Assembly (NCBI RefSeq): GCF_037023725.1
Contig: NZ_CP146077.1
Location: forward strand, 444,001 to 508,000
Source: Pseudomonas bubulae
GTDB lineage: Bacteria; Pseudomonadota; Gammaproteobacteria; Pseudomonadales; Pseudomonadaceae
Direction of reading: 5' to 3'
Length of the DNA: 64,000 nt
Below, one piece after another: positions 27,226 through 35,979 of this stretch (position 1 is the stretch's first letter; the number at the start of each line of letters is the position of its first letter). Both the position numbers and the translations under genes were made by a program. The notes under the pieces are model-generated. The model saw only the letters and a program-made list of their open reading frames with translations, was not told the DNA's origin and did no database searches.

Positions 27226-27583
27226 TTTCCTGGCCCTCTTCAATCAGTGTCTGCAAATGGACTTCGTAGAGAATTTCCGCCAAAGGGACATTCTCTTCAT
27301 ACCATCGGTCGTGACCGGTCTTGTCGCCGCCCGTCAACAGCAAGGCGCAGCGGCGTGGGTCAAAGGCATAAAGCACCCGGTAGGGGCGACCTCCATGCTG
27401 CACGCGTAGTTCGCGAAGGTTACCGTAGCGTGCCCCCTTGATATCGCTGCAATGGGGGAAGCGCAGGGCCGGACCGAGCAGCTCTAGCAATTTGACACTG
27501 GCCGCCACGCTGACCTGTTCCTTTTCACTGAGCGTTTCCCACCATAGGCCAAATTCGTCGGTGTACTCAACGTTCCATGTCAT
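27218..27583 (-). CDS. HigB/RelE-superfamily toxin (Gp49-like)
   Basis: 121 residues. WNVEYTDEFGLWWETLSEKEQ at the start, LGPALRFPHCSDIKG, NLRELRVQHGGRPYRVLYAFDPRRCALLLTGGDK and a KTGHDRWYEE end match the phage-derived Gp49-like/HigB group of ribosome-dependent mRNA interferases. Arginines in RELR and YRVLYAFDPRR are the likely active-site residues. The ATG at 27583 is preferred to an upstream TTG. Paired with the XRE antitoxin gene. Confidence 0.87.
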   Translation of the reverse strand: MTWNVEYTDEFGLWWETLSEKEQVSVAASVKLLELLGPALRFPHCSDIKGARYGNLRELRVQHGGRPYRVLYAFDPRRCALLLTGGDKTGHDRWYEENVPLAEILYEVHLQTLIEEGQENG

Positions 27584-27728
27584 GCTCAAAATATGCCACC
27601 AAAGGAATATAATCTCAAGGGAATAATCTTAAACACTTCCGATAATGGCCAACTAGTTCTCGGTCCAACCCAAGTGTGAGTGATGGTTTCATCCGGATGC
27701 GTTCCTCACGCCGCGGTTAATCGCGGCC

Positions 27729-27764
27729 AAAAAAAACGCCCCGAACCAGTCGGGGCGTTTTTAT
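27729..27764 (-). terminator. Terminator of the OprD-family porin gene
   Basis: A perfect nine-pair stem, ACGCCCCGA and TCGGGGCGT, with T tracts on both sides when read in either direction; it can stop the leftward porin transcript and also rightward readthrough. Confidence 0.92.
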
Positions 27765-27798
27765 TCAGATGTCCAACCTGTTCAACAGGTCGGTAGCA

Positions 27799-29082
27799 TC
27801 AGAAAATGCTGATCGGGTAATCAACAAATACACGTACTTCGTTGCCGCCCACGTTGTACTCGCTGGCGTTGTTCGATACGCGCAACCACGAGCCACGCAG
27901 ACGCACGCTCAGGTCTTTGACCGGGCCGCTTTGTACGACGTACTTGGCCTGGTTGAAGATTTCGCGCTCGGTACCACGGCCACGGTCGGAACCGTCGTCG
28001 ATGTTGGTGCCGCGCACGTAGGCGATGTTGTAGGTCAGACCCGGAATACCAACGGCACCGAAGTCGAAGCCATAACCCAGCTGCCACGAACGTTCGTCCT
28101 TGGCATTGAAGTCGGACCAGTAGGAGTTGGCCAGCAGGATGGTGTTGCCACCGTCGCCCACGCCGCCTGCGTTGCGATAGCCGCCGTACGGGTAGCCGAT
28201 TTCGCCGGTGCTGCTCTGGTACGCCAGGGTCACCGTGTGCGCGCCGAAAGCGTAGGTGCTTGCCAGGCTCCAGATCTTGTTGTCCTGGCCATCAACCTTC
28301 AGCACGTCACGGGCGTAGTCTTCTTTTACGTGAGTACGGTAGCCGTTGAAGTCAAACGTCAGGGACTGTTTGTCTTGCAGCGGGATTGCGTAGGTTACGC
28401 CCACGTATTGCTTGTTCAGCTCGTCTTCCATCTCGGAGCCGTACAGGGACGCCGACAGGTTGTCGGTGAACTTGTAGCTACCGCCGAACACGTTGATGCT
28501 TTTCAAGTCACCGCTGTCGCGTGCTTCAGCACTTTTACGCGACTCTGCAGTGAAGCGACCGACGTTGATTTCCAGACCGTTGATCTCCTTGGAGGTCAAC
28601 AGGGTACCGGTGAAGCTTTCCGGCATCAGACGCGAGTTGTCATACATCAACACCGGCAGCGCAGGCATTTGATCGCCGTACTTGAGCACAGTGTTGGACA
28701 CGCGAACCTTCACCGCAGCGCCAGCCTTGGCGATGTCGTCAGCCGCTTTACCGCTGGCGCCCTGCTTGAAGAAATCGATACCGCCCGCGCCGCTGTTGCC
28801 GCGACCGCCATCCAGACGCAGTGCGTAGATGCCGAAAGCATCCACACCCACACCTACGGTGCCCTGGGTGAAGCCCGAAGTGAATGTGCCGAGGAAACCC
28901 TGGCCCCATTCAGCTTTGTCTTGTTGGTGGTTTTTGTAGTCACGGCTGATGTAGGCGTTGCGCGCCAGTACATTGAGGTGGCTGTCTTCTACAAAACCTT
29001 TTGCGTCAGCTTGATCGTTAGCCATAGCCTGGGTAGCACTGAGTACGCCCAGAGCGAGAAGACCTATCCGTTTGTTCAACAT
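27799..29082 (-). CDS. OprD-family outer membrane porin
   Basis: 427 residues: a signal peptide (LLALGVLSATQAMA, about 20 residues) and an OprD-type 18-strand barrel. Family signs are GFVEDSHLNVLARNAYISRDYK, QGFLGTFTSGFTQGTVGVGVDAFG, ALRLDGG, the LPVLMYDNSRLMPESFTGT plug-loop segment and the final VFVDYPISIF. It admits small anionic or amino-acid-like substrates; the subgroup (OccD or OccK) cannot be fixed. AAGGAA lies eight bases before the ATG at 29082. It is flanked on both sides by terminators and is monocistronic. Confidence 0.92.
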   Translation of the reverse strand: MLNKRIGLLALGVLSATQAMANDQADAKGFVEDSHLNVLARNAYISRDYKNHQQDKAEWGQGFLGTFTSGFTQGTVGVGVDAFGIYALRLDGGRGNSGAGGIDFFKQGASGKAADDIAKAGAAVKVRVSNTVLKYGDQMPALPVLMYDNSRLMPESFTGTLLTSKEINGLEINVGRFTAESRKSAEARDSGDLKSINVFGGSYKFTDNLSASLYGSEMEDELNKQYVGVTYAIPLQDKQSLTFDFNGYRTHVKEDYARDVLKVDGQDNKIWSLASTYAFGAHTVTLAYQSSTGEIGYPYGGYRNAGGVGDGGNTILLANSYWSDFNAKDERSWQLGYGFDFGAVGIPGLTYNIAYVRGTNIDDGSDRGRGTEREIFNQAKYVVQSGPVKDLSVRLRGSWLRVSNNASEYNVGGNEVRVFVDYPISIF

Positions 29083-29162
29083 ATTATTTTCCTTATTTCT
29101 GAATAGAAGCGCGCTGTGGGGTTCAAGCTGAAACATTGAGTGGTGGTTGCTTCACATAAACA

Positions 29163-29197
29163 AAAAGACCCGCACGAAGACTGTGTGCAGGTCTTTC
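29163..29197 (-). terminator. Leftward terminator between the DsbA-family and porin genes
   Basis: Read leftward, AAAGACCTGCAC pairs with GTGCGGGTCTTT with a small mismatch and a loop of nine bases, then a T run. It lies about 135 bases after the DsbA-family gene stop and 81 before the porin start, so it may end the former or act as an attenuator in the porin leader. Confidence 0.65.
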
Positions 29198-29332
29198 GAA
29201 AAGTTGGTGTATGGCTTATCGCCACAGGCGTTGGCAGGGATCCTAGCTGCCGTGAAGGCGAGGTGTCAATTTCGTGAAAAATTTGTTAATTGCCAAGGCT
29301 TTTCAAAGCTTTGACCGAAGTGTCAGAAATTG

Positions 29333-30028
29333 TTACTGACAACCATCCAGGCCACAGGCTGGCGCTGAAACGATTGTGTCTGTACCGGTGACGCCAGCGC
29401 ACTGGCGCAACCAGGCAGCAAAAGCTTCAGGCTTGCCCAAATACGGCCCAAGGTCGATCACCTGATACTGGCCGGACTGCTCCAGTACAACAGTCGGAAA
29501 GCCCTGCCCAGCAACCCGGGACAACAATGCCCGGCTGGCCTTGAAGTGGGCCTGCGTTACATCGCCGCTCATCGCAGCGTAAGCGGCGCGGAATGCATCG
29601 ACATCCAGGCCCATTTCGGTCGCCACTGCCAGCAATACGTCTTTATCGGCAATCCGCCGCCCTTCTGCGTAATGCGCCGTTTGCAGGCGCCCCAACAGCT
29701 CCAGGCCGCGCCCGGCCAATTGTTCGGCAACCAGCACGGCGGTGGTCGGCGGCGCCGAATCGAATACTGCCGTGGTGTCGCGCAGCAAGCCTTCGAAGTA
29801 CCCCTCGCCAAATGGTTGCCCGGTGCATTGGGCAATGCGCTGGTCATGGGGCATCACGTAATCGCGCAGTTGCGCCGACACAGCTCGGCGATGTGCGCCT
29901 GCCATCATCCCGCCACCGTGGGCCACGACCGGCAAAATATCGCGCGCGGCGTCGATCAGCGGCTTGGCGCCATAGCACCAGCCGCACAGGGGGTCGTAGA
30001 TGTAATGCAGGACAGGTGTAGCGGTCAT
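29333..30028 (-). CDS. DsbA-family (FrnE-like) thioredoxin-fold protein
   Basis: 231 residues without a signal peptide. The redox motif CGWC lies near residue 15 (YIYDPLCGWCYGAKPL), followed by a helical insertion and the cis-proline segment GQGFPTVVLEQSGQY, the pattern of cytoplasmic DsbA/FrnE-type oxidoreductases. The ATG at 30028 has GGAG eight bases upstream; longer starts in the frame lack one. It ends in ACGLDGCQ with two more cysteines. Substrate unknown. Confidence 0.82.
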   Translation of the reverse strand: MTATPVLHYIYDPLCGWCYGAKPLIDAARDILPVVAHGGGMMAGAHRRAVSAQLRDYVMPHDQRIAQCTGQPFGEGYFEGLLRDTTAVFDSAPPTTAVLVAEQLAGRGLELLGRLQTAHYAEGRRIADKDVLLAVATEMGLDVDAFRAAYAAMSGDVTQAHFKASRALLSRVAGQGFPTVVLEQSGQYQVIDLGPYLGKPEAFAAWLRQCAGVTGTDTIVSAPACGLDGCQ

Positions 30029-30212
30029 GTAGGGCTCCGGGTCATCACTAAAACAGAACGCCAGCCTAGTCTTGCAGGGCCAGGGGAAAAACATCGGTAT
30101 GCCTTTTAGTGTGTTGCGCGAACCGGGCGAATCAGGTGCTGTAAGGGCTGCAGGGCAGAGAAACAAACAGAAACATATTTGCAGGGCGCGCTATTGGTAA
30201 TTCTTAACATAA

Positions 30213-30231
30213 GGCAACAAGAACCATTACC
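30213..30231. promoter_or_regulatory. Possible Fur-like site upstream of the third TonB receptor gene
   Basis: ggcaacaagaaccattacc aligns with the Fur consensus at about 12 of 19 positions, ending 54 bases before the receptor start. The following CATTC extends the hexamer-like repeat. Confidence 0.4.
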
Positions 30232-30285
30232 ATTCACGCCCTAAAAATATAACGCCCCTCTCAACCGCCCGGACACCCCTCAACC

Positions 30286-32364
30286 ATGCTCTCCCCCTGC
30301 CGTTTAACACCCTTGAATCTGGGGCTGTGTGCCTTGCTGTACGCCGGATTCAGTAACGCCACCACTGTGCTCCCGGAGCTGTCGATCAGCGCCAGCGAAG
30401 CTGAGGCCGATGACCCACGGGTCAAGGATGTCACCACCGCGACTCGCACCTCGACTCCGGCGCGTTATGTGCCGCAAGCCATCGACTCGGTAAAAACCAG
30501 CAACGTCCTCGATTACGGCATCAACAGCATCGGCGAAGCCCTGAGCGGGATTCCCAACGTCAGCAGCACTGCCGACACCCGTTTTGACAGCCTGCGCATC
30601 CGCGGCTTTGACGCCAGCAACGACTTTTATCTGGACGGTATTCGCGACGACAGCCAATACGTACGCGACCTGCACAATATCGAACGTATTGAAGTGCTCA
30701 AGGGCCCGGCGGCCGTGCTGTATGGCCGTGGCAGCCAGGGCGGGATCATCAACCGCGTCAGCAAGATGCCCCAGTCCGGCCGCCAGTCGAGCATTCAGGC
30801 CCAGGGCGGCAGCGAGGATTTGCGCAGCCTGTATGCCGACCTTAGCGCTGACCCGAGTGACACCGTGAGCCTGCGCCTGAACATGGGCAACGAAGACAAA
30901 AACAGCTTTCGCGATCACGTCAGCGCTAACCGTCAGCTGTTCGCGCCATCGATAAGCTGGCAAATTACCCCCGACCTGAACTGGCTGGTGCAATACGAAT
31001 ACAACCGCTACAACCGTACCCCGGATCGCGGCATTCCGAGCATCGACGGGCGCCCGGCGGATGTCAGCCGTGGCACCACCTACGGCGGGCAAAACGATTT
31101 TATCGACGATAAAGTCCAGAACCTGCGCTCGCGCCTCAGCTATGAACTGAGCGACAACTGGCAACTGCGCCATACCCTGGGCGTGTTCAAGCTCGACAGC
31201 CAGTTCGAAAACACCTACCTGACCGGCTACGACCCGAAAATCAACAAGGTCAACCGCCAGAGCTGGCAGCAGGACATGACCACCCGCAATATTTTCAACA
31301 ACCTCGAAATCGAAGGCGGCTTTGACACCTTTGGCCTGGAGCACCGCCTGCTGACCGGGCTGGAACTCGGCAGCCAGCGCCGCGACCCCAAACTCTACAA
31401 AGCCGGGGGCGTACCGCCAGTAGATGTGTACAACCCCGATCGTAGCCTGCGCCCGACCGGGCCGATGGTAATTTCCAGCGACAACCACACCGAAGTCGAG
31501 AGCCAGGGCCTGTATGTCCAGGACCAGCTTCGCCTCAACGATCAATGGCAGGTACTGGCCGGCTTGCGTTACGACCGCTTTAACGTCGAGACCACCAACC
31601 ATCTCAGGCCCTTGATCCCGACCGAAGAACGCCAAAGCCACAGCACCAGCCCGCGCCTTGGCGTGGTCTGGACGCCGCTGCAAAACCACTCGTTCTACGC
31701 CTCGTGGACCAAGACCTTCTCACCGGTGGGCGGCGGCCTGATCGGCATCACCCCCGGTGCTGCAGGCAACACCAACGACCTGAGTCCGGAGCTGACCAAG
31801 CAAAAGGAAATCGGCGTCAAAAGCGACTGGCTGGACGAGCGTCTGAGCACCACCCTGGCGGTGTATGAGCTGGAACTCTACAACCGCCGCACCAAGGACC
31901 CGGACGACCCGACCATCACCCTGCTCTCCGGCCTGCAACGCTCACGCGGCATCGAACTGACCGCCAGCGGCAAGCTGGGCGGCAACTGGTACATGCGCGG
32001 CGGCGTGGGTGTGCAGGATGCAACGGTGGTCAAGGACAACAACGGGCTTGAGGGCAAACGCATCAATGGCGTGGCCAAGCACAATGGCAGCCTGTTTATT
32101 ACCTGGAAGCCGGAGATGGGCTGGTACGCCGAAACGGGCCTGACCCTGGTGGGCCAGCGTTATGCCGATAACCAGAACACCGTGGTATTGCCGGGCTACG
32201 GGCGCTGGGATGCGTTGGCGGGGTATCGCGAAAAAGACTGGGATGTGAGCGGTGCGCTGACCAACCTGACCGACCGTTACTACTATGCGTCGGCCACCAG
32301 CGCCGCGCAGATTATGCCGGGCGAACCGCGCAGCCTGGTGATGACGGGGACGTACAAGTTCTGA
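30286..32364 (+). CDS. TonB-dependent siderophore receptor (Fiu/BfrD-like)
   Basis: 692 residues, outer membrane. A signal peptide ends near residue 22 (LLYAGFSNA); the plug spans about 50-175 with VPQAIDSVKTSNVLD, IPNVSSTADTRFDSLRIRGF, YLDGIRDDSQYVRDLHNIERIEVLKG and VLYGRGSQGGIINRVSK; the barrel ends in TYKF. The RIRGFDASNDFYLDGIRDD form is typical of the Fiu/FiuA group of ferric catecholate and ferrichrome receptors. No STN domain. The first ATG is used; no strong ribosome site is visible. Monocistronic, followed by a REP doublet. Confidence 0.92.
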   Translation: MLSPCRLTPLNLGLCALLYAGFSNATTVLPELSISASEAEADDPRVKDVTTATRTSTPARYVPQAIDSVKTSNVLDYGINSIGEALSGIPNVSSTADTRFDSLRIRGFDASNDFYLDGIRDDSQYVRDLHNIERIEVLKGPAAVLYGRGSQGGIINRVSKMPQSGRQSSIQAQGGSEDLRSLYADLSADPSDTVSLRLNMGNEDKNSFRDHVSANRQLFAPSISWQITPDLNWLVQYEYNRYNRTPDRGIPSIDGRPADVSRGTTYGGQNDFIDDKVQNLRSRLSYELSDNWQLRHTLGVFKLDSQFENTYLTGYDPKINKVNRQSWQQDMTTRNIFNNLEIEGGFDTFGLEHRLLTGLELGSQRRDPKLYKAGGVPPVDVYNPDRSLRPTGPMVISSDNHTEVESQGLYVQDQLRLNDQWQVLAGLRYDRFNVETTNHLRPLIPTEERQSHSTSPRLGVVWTPLQNHSFYASWTKTFSPVGGGLIGITPGAAGNTNDLSPELTKQKEIGVKSDWLDERLSTTLAVYELELYNRRTKDPDDPTITLLSGLQRSRGIELTASGKLGGNWYMRGGVGVQDATVVKDNNGLEGKRINGVAKHNGSLFITWKPEMGWYAETGLTLVGQRYADNQNTVVLPGYGRWDALAGYREKDWDVSGALTNLTDRYYYASATSAAQIMPGEPRSLVMTGTYKF

Positions 32365-32378
32365 ATAAGTACTGACCC

Positions 32379-32466
32379 TGTGGGAGCGGGCTTGCTCGCG
32401 ATTGAATCACTGCGGTATGTCAGAGAGACCGCAGCGCATTTATCGCGGGCAAGCCCGCTCCCACAT
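32379..32466. repeat. REP doublet, long class
   Basis: CTGTGGGAGCGGGCTTGCTCGCGA and an inverted copy with GCGGGCAAGCCCGCTCCCACA flank a 40-base centre that holds a GCGGT/ACCGC inner pairing. It occupies the gap between the convergent receptor and agmatine deiminase genes. Confidence 0.92.
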
Positions 32467-32469
32467 CCC

Positions 32470-33576
32470 TCAGATTTTGTACGGCGCAGGCTGCTGCTGG
32501 GTCAGGCAATGGATATTGCCACCACCCAGCAGCAACTCACGACCCGGCACCATCACCACTTCGTGCTGTGGAAAGATCTTTTGCAAGATGGCCTTGGCCT
32601 CTGCATCCATAGGGTCATTGAAGCTCGGTGCGATGATGCCACCGTTGACGATCAGAAAGTTCACATAGGAACCGGCCAGACGCTCAGTCGGATTACGGTC
32701 CTGGCTGCCAGCCACTTTATCAACACCGTCACACTCTTCCTGGGTCGCGTACATCGGCCCCGGGATCGGCATTTTGTGCACCACAAACGGCCGCCCCTTG
32801 GCGTCAGTGCTGGTCGCCAACACCTTCATCGCCGCATGGCAGCGCACGTAGTTAGGGTCACGCTCGTCGTCAGTCCAGGCCAGCAATACCTCACCCGGAG
32901 CAACGTAGCAGCAGAAGTTATCCACATGGCCGTCGGTTTCGTCGTTGAACAGGCCGTCCGGCAGCCAGATGATCTTGTCCACAGCCAGATGCGAGCGCAG
33001 CACGTCTTCGATTTCTTCACGTGACAGATGCGGGTTGCGGTTGCGGTTCATCAGGCATTCGGCCGTGGTGATCAGCGTGCCTTCACCATCGACGTGGATT
33101 GAGCCGCCTTCAAGCACAAAACCTTCGGTGTAGTAACGCGGGCAACGTTCGATTTCCAGTACCTTGCTGCCCACTTGCTGGTCACGGTTCCACGGGAAGT
33201 ACAAACCACCGTCGAAGCCGCCCCAAGCGTTGAAATCCCAGTTTACGCCGCGCACTTCGCCACTGCGGTTGATCACGAAGGTCGGACCGCTGTCGCGTAC
33301 CCAGGCATCGTCGCTGGATATTTCGACCACACGAATATTCGGCACATCGAGCTGAGCGCGGGCGTTTTCGTACTGGGCTGCCGACACCCCGACGGTCACC
33401 GGTTCAAAACGCGCAATGGCCTTGGCCACAGCCGCGTGCGCCGCCTGGGCCGGCTTGCCGCCCAGGCGCCAGTTGTCCGGACGTTCAGGCCAGATCATCC
33501 ACGTCTGGGTCTGCGCAGCCCATTCGGCAGGCATGTAAAAGCCGTCAGCGCGCGGCGAACTGTGCAAAGTGGTCAT
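32470..33576 (-). CDS. aguA: Agmatine deiminase
   Basis: 368 residues, a guanidino-group-modifying enzyme that turns agmatine into N-carbamoylputrescine and ammonia. Family motifs are [74 protein letters not shown] and the C-terminal [11 protein letters not shown] with catalytic C357. AGGAG precedes the ATG at 33576. In P. aeruginosa aguA forms an operon with aguB (carbamoylputrescine amidohydrolase); no aguB is next to it here, so the next step must be encoded elsewhere. Confidence 0.96.
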   Translation of the reverse strand: MTTLHSSPRADGFYMPAEWAAQTQTWMIWPERPDNWRLGGKPAQAAHAAVAKAIARFEPVTVGVSAAQYENARAQLDVPNIRVVEISSDDAWVRDSGPTFVINRSGEVRGVNWDFNAWGGFDGGLYFPWNRDQQVGSKVLEIERCPRYYTEGFVLEGGSIHVDGEGTLITTAECLMNRNRNPHLSREEIEDVLRSHLAVDKIIWLPDGLFNDETDGHVDNFCCYVAPGEVLLAWTDDERDPNYVRCHAAMKVLATSTDAKGRPFVVHKMPIPGPMYATQEECDGVDKVAGSQDRNPTERLAGSYVNFLIVNGGIIAPSFNDPMDAEAKAILQKIFPQHEVVMVPGRELLLGGGNIHCLTQQQPAPYKI

Positions 33577-33860
33577 CTGGACTCCTGGAAAACGTCTTGG
33601 GTTTTGAGTGCGAAACAAACAGGACAGTGGACGCAGCTCAGCTTTGCGTCAACGGCGAGCACACTTATAGCCGATAAATATCGACAACAAAAACACTTTA
33701 TAAGTTTCAACGCGTATTTAAACCGTGAATAAACAGATATTAATCTGCATTTTTATCCCTACCGCTATTTTCCCGACAGCTCCCACTTGCACCCCCCGCC
33801 GCATCCCCACAAGCTATACCTCATACGTTTAAGTGCCTTCAGGGAATAAGGAATCACCAC

Positions 33861-34943
33861 ATGCGCATTTTAGTCACCGGCGGCGCCGGTTTTATTGGTT
33901 CAGCGTTGATCCGTCATCTGATCAAAAATACCGGGCATGAAGTGCTCAACCTCGACAAGCTGACCTACGCCGGTAACCTGGAATCGCTGCAAAGCATTGC
34001 CACCGATACCCGCTACGAATTCGTGCAGGCCGATATCGTCGATCAGGCAGCGGTCAGCGCGATCATTGCGCGTTTCCAGCCGCAGGCGATCATGCACCTG
34101 GCGGCCGAGTCACACGTTGACCGCTCCATCGATGGCCCGTCGGACTTTATCCAGACCAATATCGTCGGTACCTACAGCCTGCTGGAAGCCACCCGCGCTT
34201 ACTGGTTGACCTTGCCTGAGCCGGAAAAAAGCGCATTTCGCTTCCACCATATTTCCACCGACGAAGTGTATGGCGACCTGCACGGCGTCGACGATCTGTT
34301 CACCGAGACTACCCCCTACGCGCCAAGCTCGCCGTACTCGGCCAGCAAGGCAGCGTCCGACCATCTGGTCCGCGCCTGGAACCGTACCTACGGTTTGCCG
34401 GTGTTGCTGACCAACTGCTCGAACAACTACGGGCCGTTCCACTTCCCGGAAAAACTGATCCCGCTGGTGATCCTCAACGCCCTCGCCGGCAAACCGCTGC
34501 CGGTGTATGGCAATGGCCTGCAAGTGCGTGACTGGCTGTTCGTGGAGGATCACGCCCGCGCCCTGCTGAAAGTCGTGACCGAAGGTGTCGTAGGCGAGAC
34601 CTACAACATCGGCGGGCATAACGAGCAAAAGAACATCGACGTGGTGCGCAGCATCTGCGCCCTGCTCGAAGAACTGGCGCCCGAGCGTCCGGCGGGCGTC
34701 GCGCAGTTTGCCGACCTGATCACCTTCGTCCAGGACCGCCCGGGCCACGACCAGCGCTACGCGATCGACGCCGGCAAAATTGAACGCGAGCTGGGCTGGG
34801 TGCCCGAAGAAACTTTCGCAACCGGCCTGCGCAAAACCGTGCAGTGGTACCTGGACCATCTGGAGTGGTGCCAGCGCGTGCAAGACGGCAGCTATCAGGG
34901 CCAGCGCCTGGGCTTCACCGAGCCCAGGGACCTGATCGCGTGA
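33861..34943 (+). CDS. rfbB: dTDP-glucose 4,6-dehydratase
   Basis: 360 residues, an extended short-chain dehydrogenase. The NAD-binding GGAGFIGS is at residues 7-14, the active-site TDEVYGDL near 133, and YxxxK in [10 protein letters not shown] near 160; the [18 protein letters not shown] end is typical of RmlB. It makes dTDP-4-keto-6-deoxyglucose from dTDP-glucose, step two of dTDP-L-rhamnose synthesis. It overlaps rfbD by four bases. The rest of the pathway (rmlA, rmlC) is missing from this locus. Confidence 0.96.
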   Translation: MRILVTGGAGFIGSALIRHLIKNTGHEVLNLDKLTYAGNLESLQSIATDTRYEFVQADIVDQAAVSAIIARFQPQAIMHLAAESHVDRSIDGPSDFIQTNIVGTYSLLEATRAYWLTLPEPEKSAFRFHHISTDEVYGDLHGVDDLFTETTPYAPSSPYSASKAASDHLVRAWNRTYGLPVLLTNCSNNYGPFHFPEKLIPLVILNALAGKPLPVYGNGLQVRDWLFVEDHARALLKVVTEGVVGETYNIGGHNEQKNIDVVRSICALLEELAPERPAGVAQFADLITFVQDRPGHDQRYAIDAGKIERELGWVPEETFATGLRKTVQWYLDHLEWCQRVQDGSYQGQRLGFTEPRDLIA

Positions 34944-35833
34944 ATGACCTTAAAACCCCGCTGAAAATCCTTATCAGCGGCAAAACCGGTCAGGTTGCCG
35001 TTGAGTTGCAAAAGCACCTTGCCGGTCTGGGCAACCTGATTGTGCTGGGCCGCGATGTACTCGATCTGAGCCAGCCCGAGCAAATCCGTGCCCAGGTGCG
35101 GGCGCACAAGCCGGACTTGATCATCATTGCCGCAGCTCACACTGCCGTGGATCAGGCTGAAAGCGAGCCGGAACTGGCCTTTGCCATCAACGCCACCGCA
35201 CCGGGTGTGTTTGCTGAAGAAGCGGCGGCCCTGGGCATCCCCTTGATTCATTACTCCACCGACTACGTGTTTGATGGCAGCAAACCTGCGCCCTACACCG
35301 AAGACGACGCCACCAACCCGCTCGGCGTATACGGCAAAAGCAAGCTGGCGGGAGAACTGGCCATCGCGGCGAGCGGTGCCCGACACTTGATCCTGCGCAC
35401 CAGTTGGGTGTACTCGACCCATGGTAAAAACTTCCTGCTGACCATGCAGCGCTTGCTGCAAGAACGCCCGGAATTACGCGTAGTGGCTGACCAGATCGGC
35501 GCACCGACCTGGGCCGGCACCATAGCCCGAAGCACGCGGGCATTGATCGAGCGCTGGCAAGCCGGTGAAACCGGGGCATGGGGCACCTACCACCTGACTG
35601 CTCAGGGTGAAACTTCGTGGTTTGGCTTTACCCAGGCCATCGCCGCGCACCTGAGCGCCCAGGGCAAGGCCTGCGCGACGCTGGAACCCATTCCTGCCAG
35701 CGCCTACCCGACACCCGCAGCACGGCCGCAAAACTCACGCCTGGATTGCAGCAAGCTGGCCCGCGAATGGCAAGTCACCCAACCCGAATGGACCGCCGCG
35801 CTGAGCGATTGCGTGGCCGAGCAACCACGCTAA
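34940..35833 (+). CDS. rfbD: dTDP-4-dehydrorhamnose reductase
   Basis: 297 residues. The NAD(P)-binding [14 protein letters not shown] is at the N-terminus; STDYVFDG and YxxxK in YGKSKLAGE are the RmlD signatures, with LRTSWVYS following. It reduces dTDP-4-keto-L-rhamnose, the last step of dTDP-L-rhamnose synthesis. The start is GTG, overlapping the rfbB stop codon as GTGA; the nearby ATG at 34944 is out of frame. A REP doublet follows, then dctB, where rmlA and rmlC stand in P. aeruginosa. Confidence 0.93.
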   Translation: MNDLKTPLKILISGKTGQVAVELQKHLAGLGNLIVLGRDVLDLSQPEQIRAQVRAHKPDLIIIAAAHTAVDQAESEPELAFAINATAPGVFAEEAAALGIPLIHYSTDYVFDGSKPAPYTEDDATNPLGVYGKSKLAGELAIAASGARHLILRTSWVYSTHGKNFLLTMQRLLQERPELRVVADQIGAPTWAGTIARSTRALIERWQAGETGAWGTYHLTAQGETSWFGFTQAIAAHLSAQGKACATLEPIPASAYPTPAARPQNSRLDCSKLAREWQVTQPEWTAALSDCVAEQPR

Positions 35834-35845
35834 CGCCAATCCCCT

Positions 35846-35933
35846 TGTGGGAGCGGGCTTGCTCGCGATGACATCACTGCGGTCTGCCTGACAAACCGCG
35901 CCGTTTGCATCGCGAGCAAGCCCGCTCCCACAG
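35846..35933. repeat. REP doublet, long class
   Basis: Inverted copies of TGTGGGAGCGGGCTTGCTCGCGA with a GCGGT/ACCGC-bearing centre, between rfbD and dctB, which are read in the same direction. Confidence 0.92.
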
Positions 35934-35979
35934 GGTTCGTTGGGTATACTGCAACGTATTCTTGCAGCGCAGCTCAACG

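Noticed and set aside
27769..29106. A 445-codon open frame on the plus strand across the porin gene
   Set aside because: The minus frame encodes a clear OprD porin with signal peptide and ribosome site; the plus frame is its mirror.
30304..31689. A 461-codon frame antisense to the third TonB receptor gene
   Set aside because: Shadow of a receptor gene with conserved plug and barrel motifs.
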